A stretch of 64,000 nucleotides of DNA from Stentor roeselii (taxonomy: Eukaryota; Ciliophora; Heterotrichea; Heterotrichida; Stentoridae). This document shows positions 8,410 to 18,267 of this stretch, one piece after another. The stretch lies in NCBI GenBank assembly GCA_006503475.1, contig RSEH01000104.1, positions 87,356-151,355 on the forward strand. Direction: 5' to 3'. The notes beneath the pieces were generated by a model. The model saw nothing but the letters and a program-made list of their open reading frames with translations, had not been told where the DNA came from and did no database searches. The number at the start of each line of letters is the position of its first letter. Within the stretch, counting starts at the first letter, position 1. A program made the translations under genes and the position numbers.

Positions 8410-8853
8410 ATGTCTATTAAATGCTGGACTCCGGACTCGCAGGGTGTTGATGAGGCTCCTCTCATTTCTTACACTACTGAAATATTAAGAAAATCACGGA
8501 AAAAACTACAGAAAACTCGGACTTCGGCTTGCTTTGAAATACTTCCAAAACTCTTTCAAGTACCGATAGTCAAGAATTCCACAGTGATTAAATTGATTAA
8601 ACCTGAAACCGCCTCTAAGTTGATACCTTTGAGGATCAACCCTTATTTGAACTGCAGGCCTCAGGAAAAAACTAAGGCTAAAGAGAGAGTGAGGAATAAA
8701 AGTAAAGATACTCTTCATATGAATTTCATTAATGTCGCTCCTTTCAGTAATCCTATGGTCAGGATACGGAAAAAAACTCAGGGAAAAATTAGATTTGCGT
8801 CTTTATCGAATTCTTTTATTGCGCCCAGTCGAAGAGAATTGGTTGACTGCTAA
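8410..8853 (+). CDS. Basic hypothetical protein next to START gene (147 aa)
   Basis: The first ATG in the frame is at 8410; a longer frame begins at a non-ATG codon at 8380 and is not favoured. The protein is rich in Lys and Arg, with clusters such as RKSRKKLQK and KTKAKERVRNKSK, and no domain is recognised. Support for a real gene comes from duplication: parts of its 5' region recur in decayed form after the second START gene near 54.65 kb. It ends convergently with the gene at 9116-9553. Confidence 0.55.
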   Translation: MSIKCWTPDSQGVDEAPLISYTTEILRKSRKKLQKTRTSACFEILPKLFQVPIVKNSTVIKLIKPETASKLIPLRINPYLNCRPQEKTKAKERVRNKSKDTLHMNFINVAPFSNPMVRIRKKTQGKIRFASLSNSFIAPSRRELVDC

Positions 8854-9115
8854 GATAAGTAAACGGGTTAAATGGGTGTTAGAAGGATTAGAAGAGGGAT
8901 TTGAAATCTGATATTTGGTTGAGGTACTTTCTTTACTGTTTTAATTTAATTAAAGGTGGAAAATCAGGATTTTAATTGCATCGAGGTTCATCAATTTTAT
9001 AAAACCAAGGTCATTCAATATAAGAAAATTTTCAAACCTAAATAAATCTGATTAAAATTACCAAAAAAATTAAACTAAATGAGTATCTTCCAAATTTTCA
9101 TTTAAAATTACTGAA

Positions 9116-9553
9116 TTATCCTATTAAAAGACTAATTCTCTTCGCCCTTGTCTTCAATCTATCCTCTTCCACAATAAATTTATCAAGATCCTTCATACTA
9201 CCATGTTCATCCCTTCTATTATTTTTACCAGAGGCGGCAGAATTTTTCATTTTTTTTAGTTTCTTATCATTTTTAAACTTTCTCGTCTTCCCTCTTCTAA
9301 AAAATTCCACTAAAACCTTTTCCTTCAAATTCCTCTTATCCTTTTCCCTCTTCCCTTCCTTCAAGCCCCATCGATATTGCACATCAAAAATAACCTTCTG
9401 AAAAAACCCTTCAAATTTCAAATCAACAGGAGAAAAGCTCCTCTGACTAACTTGAGTACTTTCTTCACTTTTCCTAATCAAAACTTCGTCCCTTCTATCA
9501 ATCCTAAAGTCTTTATAATCTAAAAGCGCCTGAGACCGAGAATGCATTTGCAT
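9116..9553 (-). CDS. Lys/Arg-rich hypothetical protein (145 aa)
   Basis: The frame starts at the ATG at 9553 (a second ATG lies two codons later) and ends at 9116. The middle part is extremely basic (KEGKREKDKRNLKEK, RRGKTRKFKNDKKLKK), resembling nucleic-acid- or microtubule-binding segments. No family is recognised. Its start lies only 10 bp after the stop codon of the LRR/IQ gene on the same strand, so the two may share expression. Confidence 0.55.
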   Translation of the reverse strand: MQMHSRSQALLDYKDFRIDRRDEVLIRKSEESTQVSQRSFSPVDLKFEGFFQKVIFDVQYRWGLKEGKREKDKRNLKEKVLVEFFRRGKTRKFKNDKKLKKMKNSAASGKNNRRDEHGSMKDLDKFIVEEDRLKTRAKRISLLIG

Positions 9554-9563
9554 CTAAAATTTA

Positions 9564-12410
9564 TTACAAAGCAGAAGTTTTATTATGTTTATACTTTTCA
9601 TATAACATCGACTCAAACAGCTCCTTTCTCTCCCTGCTCTTGTTTTTAAAGTCCTGCACCCTGGCCCTTACATCTTCTCTGCTTTTATTCTTCCACCTGT
9701 TCATATCACTATTTTTCATCAACTTCTGCAGCATGTTTTTCGCTTGTGAGAACTGCACTATAAACCTTCTCTCATTATTCAAGACCTGCTTTTTACGGGC
9801 TTGAGCTTCGATCAAGCTTTTTTTAAGTTCTGTTTGACGATGTTCAAAAATTTGTCTGAATTCAAAAACTTCGTTCAGATGTTCCTTTGCCTCACGACAT
9901 TCATTTATTTTCGCTTCAAGTTCGAGTTGTTTTGAGATTTTTGACTCATTTAATCTTCTAGAGCTATCTTCTCTTATCTTCTGGACACGCTTTCTAAGAT
10001 GTTCTTGACTGGAAATCGTTTTTCTCGGAGGAAGCTGCTCAGATTCCGACTCGACTTCAAATAATCTCTCAGATCGTCTCGGGCCTTGAACAGGTGCAGT
10101 TGCAGGAGGCGGCAAAGGGGTGACTTCTTTAACAGTCTCCACAACACTTAAAGCTTTAATCAAAATACCGACGGCAGGACAGGCTTCATTAGAATTGATA
10201 TTTCTCAAGCTCCAAGCAAGTCGAAGTTTCGACATCAAGAACTGTTGCTTCAGGTCTTGAATTGTGAAGACCGGGACTGCGCTTTTATGACGAAAGTTCC
10301 AAGTTTTCAAGAAAAGAACAGCGACTCGTCGTCTTGCTTCTGTAAGAGAAGAGTATTCGAGTTTTAAGAAGCGAAGGCTCGGGTCTGCCACTTTTGACTC
10401 TGAGACTTGACTCGCAAGGGTCACGACTTCTACTCGAGCGCCGGAGAGGATCAGGGCTTGAAGGCTTTTTGACTCGTCTGGGACTGAACGGCCTGAACGG
10501 TCTAAGAATAATTGAGTGCCTAACCAACTTGGAAGGAGCTTGTGGCTTGGCTTTGGATTTGTTAGAAGATATACCGAATCTTGGTCACAGTAAAAGGAAA
10601 AGTCTTGCTCGATAAAGGTTAACTTTGAACGGCTTGGAGATAGGTATTGGAAAAAATGCTCTTGGAAGTATAGTGTTGGGATTTGGAATGATGATAGAAG
10701 TGATCTTAAGAGGGTTAAGGCAGTTAGACGGATGTTGAACTTGATCATCCTCCACCATCTCTGAATAGAAACTGCAGCTCTTCTTCTAATAGCCCTTAGA
10801 GGTAAATCACTTTCTTTTCTAAGTTTAATTCCTCTCCAGGCAGCCTGAACTGTGCAAGCAGCTTTAACCCTATTAACAAAAACCTCGTAAACAGGTATAA
10901 AAAGAGGTAAATCTCTTTGATTAAGAAATCGATTGAACTTTAAAATCAATTCAAACAGCTCAGTCATAAATTCTGGACTAGGCCCTGTGAATTGCAGAAA
11001 ATCTAGATAATCATCTAATTTATACTTTGCTTTCTTCGCAGTTTCAAGCATTTCCCTAGAGACAGAGCTTCCCCTATTTTTGAACTTTTTCAACACTAGA
11101 TGCTGAGAAGGGGTGCAGTATTTGGAACTGATCTGAACATTAGTAAGAGGTTTTTCGATACAACTTGGACTTAGTTTTGCTAGTGGTACCCATTTCACCA
11201 TCTGACTAAGAGGAAGATCAGTATAAGGAATATTATCAGTATCAGGAAAGCGAATAACTTTAATACTCTTACATTCCGAGATACAATCAAAAAGTTGAGC
11301 AAAAGGAAACCCTTCAGTCCTAACAGGTAAATGTTCAAAGAACTCAGGACAAACCCTATCCTTGATATGAGCAGCAGGATGATACTGTTCCGGATGAAAC
11401 ACCGAAAGAGCTCGTATCAAGCAAATAAGAGTCCTCTGCTGACTTTTCAGCACAAAGAACTTCAAATGACTCATCAAGGGCACTTGAAGTCTCGAGCTCT
11501 TATATTTCTTAAAAGCCGACTGAATCCTGGTCGCTGCTCTATTCCTTCTCTCCCTAACCTCCTTCCGTCCCTTATAAACTCGATACCAATTCTCAATCTT
11601 CTTCACAGCTTTAAAATGAATAAAATCTTCCGGCGAATACAACAAATACTCATTATTCGTATCTTTCAAAAGCTGCTCTAAATCACGTTTCCACTTTTTT
11701 CTCATAAGCCATCCCCGAACATGTTTCTGAATAATCACAGCTTTTTTATCACGTTCAGTGAAATGTCCTCCAACATGTTTGCGAACTTTAAAACCTCTCC
11801 AAAAAGCTTGAATTCTGATGACCGGTGAGCATTTTTCCCATTTTCTCTGAAGTTTGTAGATATGTTGTTTAAAATTACGAATATCTGAAGTATCTTGAAT
11901 CCAAATTTTCGATTTTTCCACGTCAAAAGAAGTCAGATTTTTCTTTTCTTCTTCAGTGCAGATGTAAAAGTCAAGAGCTTTCAAAGAGTCCAGCCCGTTG
12001 ATCATGAATCGTCGATACCCTGGAAGGTGGATGCATGGATTGTTGAACAAAGTCAGATGGAGAATCGCGGGCAGACCTGAAAGACTTTCCAAAGTCGACC
12101 AAGTTTCTAGCAGGTTGTCGTGAAGGTAAAGAATCTGTAGTCGAGGCATGCTTTCCCATAACTCACGCTTTCCGATGTTCGACAAGAAATTGGTTGATAA
12201 GTCAAGTTTGTGAAGATTTGAAAATCCTAACTTGATATCAATTTCTACTATCGAGTTGTTTTTCAGGCTTAGAAGGTAAAGATGAAGGCCGAATTCTTGA
12301 AGAAGTAACTTGAAACATGAAGAAAGCTGTAAATTTTCAAGTTTCAGACAAGTCACTGATTTGAAGTCCTCGTTTTTTAAGATGGTTGTGAGAAGGTCTC
12401 TGGTAAGCAT
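9564..12410 (-). CDS. Leucine-rich repeat and IQ-motif protein, LRRIQ3-like
   Basis: The 948-residue protein begins with leucine-rich repeats at roughly residues 15-150 (LHKLDLSTNFLSN, LQILYLHDNLLE) capped by a PGYRRFMINGLDSLKALD segment typical of SDS22/LRRIQ proteins. IQ motifs follow near residues 197 (IRIQAFWRGFKVRK), 226 (IIQKHVRGWLMRKKW), 292, 518 (TVQAAWRGIKLRK) and 541. These normally bind calmodulin or centrin-like light chains. The C-terminal 150 residues are charged coiled coil. This layout matches LRRIQ3-type proteins and suggests a calcium-linked cytoskeletal or ciliary role, which is inference. Its start lies 32 bp from the divergent gene at 12443. Confidence 0.8.
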   Translation of the reverse strand: MLTRDLLTTILKNEDFKSVTCLKLENLQLSSCFKLLLQEFGLHLYLLSLKNNSIVEIDIKLGFSNLHKLDLSTNFLSNIGKRELWESMPRLQILYLHDNLLETWSTLESLSGLPAILHLTLFNNPCIHLPGYRRFMINGLDSLKALDFYICTEEEKKNLTSFDVEKSKIWIQDTSDIRNFKQHIYKLQRKWEKCSPVIRIQAFWRGFKVRKHVGGHFTERDKKAVIIQKHVRGWLMRKKWKRDLEQLLKDTNNEYLLYSPEDFIHFKAVKKIENWYRVYKGRKEVRERRNRAATRIQSAFKKYKSSRLQVPLMSHLKFFVLKSQQRTLICLIRALSVFHPEQYHPAAHIKDRVCPEFFEHLPVRTEGFPFAQLFDCISECKSIKVIRFPDTDNIPYTDLPLSQMVKWVPLAKLSPSCIEKPLTNVQISSKYCTPSQHLVLKKFKNRGSSVSREMLETAKKAKYKLDDYLDFLQFTGPSPEFMTELFELILKFNRFLNQRDLPLFIPVYEVFVNRVKAACTVQAAWRGIKLRKESDLPLRAIRRRAAVSIQRWWRMIKFNIRLTALTLLRSLLSSFQIPTLYFQEHFFQYLSPSRSKLTFIEQDFSFYCDQDSVYLLTNPKPSHKLLPSWLGTQLFLDRSGRSVPDESKSLQALILSGARVEVVTLASQVSESKVADPSLRFLKLEYSSLTEARRRVAVLFLKTWNFRHKSAVPVFTIQDLKQQFLMSKLRLAWSLRNINSNEACPAVGILIKALSVVETVKEVTPLPPPATAPVQGPRRSERLFEVESESEQLPPRKTISSQEHLRKRVQKIREDSSRRLNESKISKQLELEAKINECREAKEHLNEVFEFRQIFEHRQTELKKSLIEAQARKKQVLNNERRFIVQFSQAKNMLQKLMKNSDMNRWKNKSREDVRARVQDFKNKSRERKELFESMLYEKYKHNKTSAL

Positions 12411-12442
12411 TTATTAAATCTTGTTATCAACAGTCTTAGAAA

Positions 12443-13414
12443 ATGAAAAATTCGATTCGGTATAACTATCGAGAAAGCAACTCTTATTATTCTTACTCTC
12501 CTCTTCCTGGAAAAGCTAAACCTTCAAACGGCCCAGTCGTGAACACTTTTTACCCGCGAGCCCGGAAGTACAAGTCTCCTGATTCAACTCCGACGACATC
12601 TCCTATTCCTTCAAGACAAGTCACAAGTGAAGAGGTCAGTACTTGTTTTTCTGACCAAAAAGGCAAAAATCAATACTTTTTTAAACAACAACTTTCACTA
12701 CAAGAGAAAAAAATTCAACATCTTGAAGGAGAAAATAAAAGACTTGTTAATCAGCATCGTCCTGAGCACTGGGAAAAAGAAATCCTTAGAAAAAACGAGG
12801 AAATCTTTAAAATGGAGAACCAGCTTAAGTATTACATGGAACTTGCTGCTGATAACTCAGATAAAGAAGACTTAGTCACTGAACTTTCCAGAAAAAAAGA
12901 AAAAATCACTGAACTTACTGAAAAACTAGAAAAAACATCGAAAAATCTAGAAGAATTCGAAGAAAAGTACCTGAAAGTCCTTCGAGAAAATGACCAGTTG
13001 AAGGAAGATCAGAGAAAATACTTGAAAAAAGAAGAATGCGATGTTTTATTGAGACAGATTCAAGAACTTGAAGTCGCTCTTGAGTTACAAGCAAAACAAT
13101 TCAGAGACGTTCGAGATGAAAATGAAAAATTAAGAAAAGATTCAAACGTCTCAAGTTTAAGTTACTTCGCTCAAGACATCAACAAAATCAAGGTAGAAGT
13201 TCAAAAACTGCTGATAATCGTTGAAGACTTCGCAAAAGGAAAAGAAATTTCTTTAAAAGGCCTTCTGGGTATCGAAAATATCAGCAAATTCGAGCCAGTG
13301 AAGCAGATTTCAAATGACATCGTGAGTATAAAAAGTGACTTAAACCAAGTGCTTAACATTATCACTGACTTTCACGCTGAACAGTCTGCCAACACTGCCT
13401 GTAGAACTCAGTGA
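12443..13414 (+). CDS. Coiled-coil protein (323 aa)
   Basis: A disordered, Tyr/Ser/Pro-rich N-terminus of about 85 residues is followed by a continuous coiled coil (for example residues 88-235, with repeated E/K heptads). No named family is recognised. The gene ends with TGA, followed three codons later by TAA, and is one of the few genes here terminated by TGA. It shares a 32-bp divergent start region with the LRR/IQ gene. The cyclic-nucleotide-binding gene begins 18 bp after its stop, an operon-like gap. Confidence 0.75.
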   Translation: MKNSIRYNYRESNSYYSYSPLPGKAKPSNGPVVNTFYPRARKYKSPDSTPTTSPIPSRQVTSEEVSTCFSDQKGKNQYFFKQQLSLQEKKIQHLEGENKRLVNQHRPEHWEKEILRKNEEIFKMENQLKYYMELAADNSDKEDLVTELSRKKEKITELTEKLEKTSKNLEEFEEKYLKVLRENDQLKEDQRKYLKKEECDVLLRQIQELEVALELQAKQFRDVRDENEKLRKDSNVSSLSYFAQDINKIKVEVQKLLIIVEDFAKGKEISLKGLLGIENISKFEPVKQISNDIVSIKSDLNQVLNIITDFHAEQSANTACRTQ

Positions 13415-13432
13415 TGCTATTAAATATAGTAA

Positions 13433-14986
13433 ATGGACTTAAAACTCGACAAAATCAAAGAAATTTTAATGAAACCTCAGGACTCGAGGAACTCTGAGGA
13501 TATTAAACTTCTTGCTTTGACTGTCGCTCATGTGAAGTTTTTTGAAGAATTGAAGGAACACAAAAATGTTTATCGTGAATGTTGCATGTACCTGGCTTAT
13601 GAAAAATTCAATAAAAATCAGTTTGTCTTCAAAGAAGGCGAACTCGGTGATAAGTTCTTCATACTCATCAAAGGGGAGGCTAAGGTCATGATTAATGTTA
13701 AAGTCAACGAGCAGACCTCTCAAAAAGAAGTACTTTCTTATAAAGACGGAGAAAGCTTCGGAGAACTTGCTTTGACTTCGAATAAACCAAGAGCTGCTTC
13801 AATTTTAACGAAATGTGAATGTCACTTTGCAGTTCTTGATAAGTTTAACTATAACCGCATTCTTTCTTCTTTGCTGAACACAAAACGCACGGAGTTGATT
13901 GAATATTTGAAGCAACATGATTATTTTAAACATCTCACAAAAGTCTCTTTGCTTAAACTTAGCTATTGCTTTGAAGAGAAGATTCTCACTAAAGACCAAA
14001 TTCTGTTCAAAGAAGGAGATTCTTTGGACTTTATTTACTTCATTAAAGAAGGAGAAGTTAAACTTTCAAGGAAAATAAAAATCCAAATGATCAACTCTTT
14101 TGAACCTGTCACTAAAGGGACTTTGTTCTTAAAAAAACATTGTTGGAAAAGTGCTGATGTTGGAGTACTGGAATCTGGAGGACTTATAGGAATTAACGAC
14201 TTGGAAAATGAAAAACATAGCGTTTCTTGCAAAGTCTGTTCGAAAACTGCAAAGATCCTTCAGGTCACTCTTCAGAACTTCAGAAAACGGATGAACAATG
14301 ATGAGACCTTAAGTGTGATCAACCATGGAAAAACCATGAGAAACCTGCTTATTCAGGATAACACTAAAAGTGCTACTAAAATACTTAAAGACCGTATTTT
14401 TTCTCCTTATAAGCAACTTTTCGCTGAAGAAACTTTAAATAAACCCTCAAAAATCGACTTGGTAGGAAAAACTCCAAAAAATAATGAAAAAGTTTCAAGA
14501 CCAAGTAGAAGAAAAAGCTCTAGTTACGAGGATATCAATGAAAAAGTTCCAAAATTCGCTACTTTTGATGTGAATTCTAAAGTAAAACAAGAGATTTATA
14601 AGAATAGCAGAAGGATTCGAACTACTGCACCTGTCGGGTCCAAGGATAGTTCAAGATTGAATAGTGAAGCAGATGATGCGAGAAAAGCTGTGAGAAGCAG
14701 AATAAGTCAGAGAAAAACTAAGTCAATGGACCATGAAGACCATTCAAGCACGTCAATAAAGAAAAGGAAGTGCAATATCAGCTATTTGATCATGAAAATG
14801 AATCCCTTTGGTAAGACAAAAAGTGTCAACCCTACTCCGAAAATTGAAGAAGTTGTCAATATGCATGTGCAGAGCAAAAAGAATCTCAGTATCAGACCGA
14901 ATACACCGAAGAACTGGAGCTTTATGAACTTTAATAGTCCGATAAGACGACCTATTAGTACTCTTTGCAGGATTAAAGATACTTAA
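13433..14986 (+). CDS. Protein with tandem cyclic-nucleotide-binding domains
   Basis: The 517-residue protein has two cyclic-nucleotide-binding domains. The first (about residues 60-150) has the phosphate-binding cassette GESFGELALTSNKPRAAS (about 106-123), with the Glu and Arg that hold the ribose and phosphate, so cAMP or cGMP binding is likely. The second (about 170-290) keeps the barrel start ILFKEGDSLDFIYFIKEGEV, but its cassette region reads GGLIGINDLENEKH and lacks the key Glu/Arg pair, so it is probably inactive. The last 190 residues are basic and disordered. There is no kinase domain and no PKA-regulatory inhibitor sequence that I can see. It follows the coiled-coil gene by 18 bp. 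Confidence 0.85.
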   Translation: MDLKLDKIKEILMKPQDSRNSEDIKLLALTVAHVKFFEELKEHKNVYRECCMYLAYEKFNKNQFVFKEGELGDKFFILIKGEAKVMINVKVNEQTSQKEVLSYKDGESFGELALTSNKPRAASILTKCECHFAVLDKFNYNRILSSLLNTKRTELIEYLKQHDYFKHLTKVSLLKLSYCFEEKILTKDQILFKEGDSLDFIYFIKEGEVKLSRKIKIQMINSFEPVTKGTLFLKKHCWKSADVGVLESGGLIGINDLENEKHSVSCKVCSKTAKILQVTLQNFRKRMNNDETLSVINHGKTMRNLLIQDNTKSATKILKDRIFSPYKQLFAEETLNKPSKIDLVGKTPKNNEKVSRPSRRKSSSYEDINEKVPKFATFDVNSKVKQEIYKNSRRIRTTAPVGSKDSSRLNSEADDARKAVRSRISQRKTKSMDHEDHSSTSIKKRKCNISYLIMKMNPFGKTKSVNPTPKIEEVVNMHVQSKKNLSIRPNTPKNWSFMNFNSPIRRPISTLCRIKDT

Positions 14987-15499
14987 GGATGGTCAAGGTT
15001 ATAGCAGGTTAGAAGTTATTAATGTTATTTTGTACGATATGATTATATGTTTGAGAATAGGATTGATTTTGGATATTGTAGAGTTTAATTCAGTGGATTC
15101 GTGTTTTTATTTAAATTAAAAATATTCGTGGGTGCATGCAACTAAAAATTTTTTATTTTATTGAAAGTTAAGCTTCAGTAATTTAAGATAATTATACTTT
15201 ATCAATATTTTTCAATAAGGGTTGTAAAAGGCCTAGTAATTTTATTATTAATAAAAATTTTTTTCGCCAGATGTAAATAGAAAACTCAATTCATATTCAG
15301 TATAAGATATATATATTATATATTCCGAATGTCTAGTTTAATATATAATCTTCAAATTTTGTTTAGTTAAAAGCCAGATTTTAACTTGCTTAATTAAATA
15401 AACATTAATCTTATTATTTTAACTAAGTGTAAGTTACCACTCTTTATATTTTCATCCTTTTCTTAACCAAATAGGAATTAAATTTAATATCTAGTAATC
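14987..15499. other. AT-rich spacer between convergent genes
   Basis: About 510 bases of AT-rich DNA with no coding frame. It includes a TATATATATTATATATT stretch near 15308-15324. It presumably contains two 3' ends. Confidence 0.6.
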
Positions 15500-17740
15500 T
15501 TAACTATATTTTGAGTTACTGAGACCGCATCTAATAGGAAGTAATCCTCCAGTATTACATCCACCTCTTTCTAATCTGATATTTCCCGTTCCTTCGCTTT
15601 GTCTCTTTTTAAAATTTTCAGTAAAGCAATTAAGTGTAATATTTGAATCCCCAAAGAGCAGATATTCGGCAGCTTCTCTTGAAATATTGATAACAGTTTC
15701 TCCAAATATCATTTCTTCAAGACTAAATCCAGCTTCACCTTTTAGTTCTTGTCTTTCTCTCTCAGTTTTATAATCCTCATCATAAACTATTTTCTTGTCA
15801 GTCTCAATTGATATAGGAGATAGAGTATTCCTTGCTTCTTGAAATGTGTTACATTTCACCCTTCTTAGCACGTGAGCTAGTTCATGCAGTAAAATAATGT
15901 ATATTACAGCTCTGCGTTGATAATCACCTATATGTTTCAATATTGATGGAATTCCCCGACTGATAAAAATATATTGATTATATGTGCTCAAACCACAACA
16001 AGAACTTGTAGTACTGGTCAAGTAAACATTTTCTAATAATCTTTCTATTGTTTGTTGAGTATCAACATCTGATGCATTGAAAAGTTTAAGGCAGTCCATA
16101 ATAAATTTTTTTTCTAAAACTGTGCGGAATTCCGTTATTAGTACTGAGAAATCATTGAATTTCGTAAAGGATAACTTACTGAGCAAATTTCGATTAAAAA
16201 AATAAAAAAAATCTTTTTCAATTCGAGTCATAATCAATGAAAATACAATAAAACTTTGAGAAACGCTTGAACTTTTTTCTAATTCATCAAAAAACATTAA
16301 AAAATTAGTAATTGGTATCAATTTTTGACTTTTTAACAGGCAAGATAACTGAAAGAATCCAATTTTATTTTGATATAAAAACTTTAGTGAGGTATTAAAG
16401 AAAATCATTGATCCATCAATTATCTTAACATCACTACAGTCACAACTGATTTGATTGAATGAGTCTAATGCAATAGATAAATCATCACCATATTTTTCTA
16501 AAGTATAGCCAATAGTCGTCAAAGTCTCATAAAATTTATCCCAATCGTGTGAAGATAAAGTATATTGGTTGTAACCAACTGTCAAAACATACATTTTTGA
16601 AGAGGAAAATGGTTCTGGGTTCTTTCTAATTTTTATTATCTCAGTTTCGCTTCTTTCATTTATTGCCTCAATTGTAAAATTAATCGACTGTATTTCTGAT
16701 ATTATTTTGTAAAATGCTTTAGCAACTTCCATTAATTTATCCATCTTTATTATATTGGAATTGGATTGACTCTTTTGTTCTAGAGTAGATGTGCATCTCA
16801 CTCTTTCTGATATAAAAACGCTTGTTGCCAATTCAATAAGTTTACAAATTTTTAATTTATCACATTTTTTTATATTTTTTTTTATATTATCTCCAAAGTT
16901 ATTTATCGAGTTCAGAATTGTTTCTCTTTCAAATGGATCATCTATTGATTGGTATAAACAGTCTATATTCTGGTTTATGAGAAGAAGGTTAAAATTATAT
17001 CTGCTGAAATTAAAAATAAATGGCTCTTGGTCTTCTTTATATATCTTCAAACCAATGCATCCTGCTGCAAAGAGATCGATAGCTTTTGGGTCTACGAATT
17101 CATAATTATATTCTAGTTGATTGCTTGCAAATATTACTTCCGGCGCCAAGTATTGATTATATATGTTTAGTGATTTCAGTATGTAAAGGTAATTTTTTAA
17201 TTGAAATTCATGAATTTGAAAAACGAAGAAATTCAATTCAATTTTAATTTTATTCTCTACAACAAAAATTGTATCAGGGGTTAAAAATCCATGAAAAAAA
17301 CCTTTAGAATGCAAATAGATGATGGCCTTGAAAATTTTTGAAATTTTTTTTTCTGGTTTCTGTTTTGAACGTCGTGCCACGAAGCAAATATTGTAAGGGT
17401 AGTAGGCAGACAATAAAGAAAACTCTATTTCATCCAAAGAATAATTTTTTATAGAGAAGCCTAAAACCTCGTAAAAGAGTGGGTTTTCTTTTACCGAATT
17501 ATAAGCAAGTAGTATGGATTGAATATATGTAAATATTTTTTCTATAGGTCCTTGAATTGCCCTTACTTTATAAGGGATAGTTGGATCTTCAAGTGTAGCA
17601 ACTAAAGTCCTTAGTTTCACTCCATCAACCTCAGATTCATTAATATTAATTCTCACTGTCATTAAATCACATTGGAATCGCTCTAATCCTGAATTTATCC
17701 CCAAATTAATCAGATCCTGAACCATATCTTGATTTTCCAT
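15500..17740 (-). CDS. Pseudokinase domain fused to HExxH zincin-like domain
   Basis: The 746-residue protein carries a protein-kinase-like region at about residues 60-260: KAIIYLHSKGFFHGFLTPDTIF replaces the catalytic HRDLKPxN loop with HGFLTPDTI, YLAPEVIF matches the APE motif and DLFAAGCIG the DxWxxG motif. No DFG is visible, so it is probably a pseudokinase. The C-terminal part has HELAH (about 616-620), the zinc-binding HExxH of metalloproteases, followed by GEAGFSLEEMIFGE (about 665-678), whose Glu could be the third ligand. A homologous C-terminal domain with HEFCH and REAGDEIEEILF occurs in the broken gene at 57007-59602. No signal peptide is obvious. The fusion is not one I recognise; substrate and activity are unknown. 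Confidence 0.7.
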   Translation of the reverse strand: MENQDMVQDLINLGINSGLERFQCDLMTVRININESEVDGVKLRTLVATLEDPTIPYKVRAIQGPIEKIFTYIQSILLAYNSVKENPLFYEVLGFSIKNYSLDEIEFSLLSAYYPYNICFVARRSKQKPEKKISKIFKAIIYLHSKGFFHGFLTPDTIFVVENKIKIELNFFVFQIHEFQLKNYLYILKSLNIYNQYLAPEVIFASNQLEYNYEFVDPKAIDLFAAGCIGLKIYKEDQEPFIFNFSRYNFNLLLINQNIDCLYQSIDDPFERETILNSINNFGDNIKKNIKKCDKLKICKLIELATSVFISERVRCTSTLEQKSQSNSNIIKMDKLMEVAKAFYKIISEIQSINFTIEAINERSETEIIKIRKNPEPFSSSKMYVLTVGYNQYTLSSHDWDKFYETLTTIGYTLEKYGDDLSIALDSFNQISCDCSDVKIIDGSMIFFNTSLKFLYQNKIGFFQLSCLLKSQKLIPITNFLMFFDELEKSSSVSQSFIVFSLIMTRIEKDFFYFFNRNLLSKLSFTKFNDFSVLITEFRTVLEKKFIMDCLKLFNASDVDTQQTIERLLENVYLTSTTSSCCGLSTYNQYIFISRGIPSILKHIGDYQRRAVIYIILLHELAHVLRRVKCNTFQEARNTLSPISIETDKKIVYDEDYKTERERQELKGEAGFSLEEMIFGETVINISREAAEYLLFGDSNITLNCFTENFKKRQSEGTGNIRLERGGCNTGGLLPIRCGLSNSKYS

Positions 17741-17879
17741 ATTATAATTATATCAAATATGTAATAAAAGTGAATCTGTTTATGAATTTTTCTGAGGAGA
17801 TTTCATTTTTGTTGCATGCCTAAATCTCAGTGTTCTAAACACTTCTTACTAATCTGTTTCATGCGCAAATCAACTTCTT

Positions 17880-18240
17880 GGATGAGAATTATTTTTTTAA
17901 AAAAAATTTCGCTGCCACTATCGATGGAGAATTGGCGGCCAGGGCGTGGAACAAGGATTTTTACAGACTGAAGGGAAAGATCTACCACAGATCAAGCATT
18001 AGAGCTGGAACCAAGACCAGCTGCGAGGGTTCAACTGGTCAGAAAACGATTTTGACTACTCGATACCCGAAACCGCAACAAAAGCCCTCAACTTAAACAA
18101 GGCATGTCAGGTATATTACTAGACCAGGAGATAATTGCCAGAAAAGGACTTTCCAAGAGTGACCAGGAGTTTGATAATCTCATAAATTTAAATTACTATA
18201 AACTCCTCGAACTCATAATCAATCCTATTCCCACTTAAAT
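17880..18240 (+). pseudogene. Probable decayed coding remnant
   Basis: This stretch is GC-richer than its flanks and shows protein-like pieces in different plus-strand frames. One is a basic segment near 17920-18096 (GELAARAWNKDFYRLKGK). Another is a 44-codon frame from the ATG at 18105 to TAA at 18236, reading ILLDQEIIARKGLSKSDQEF. No small introns that join them were found. It may be an old gene fragment broken by indels. No family is recognised. The rest of the 17741-18267 spacer is AT-rich. Confidence 0.35.
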
Positions 18241-18267
18241 CCATTCCAAACTGTTAATAATAACATT

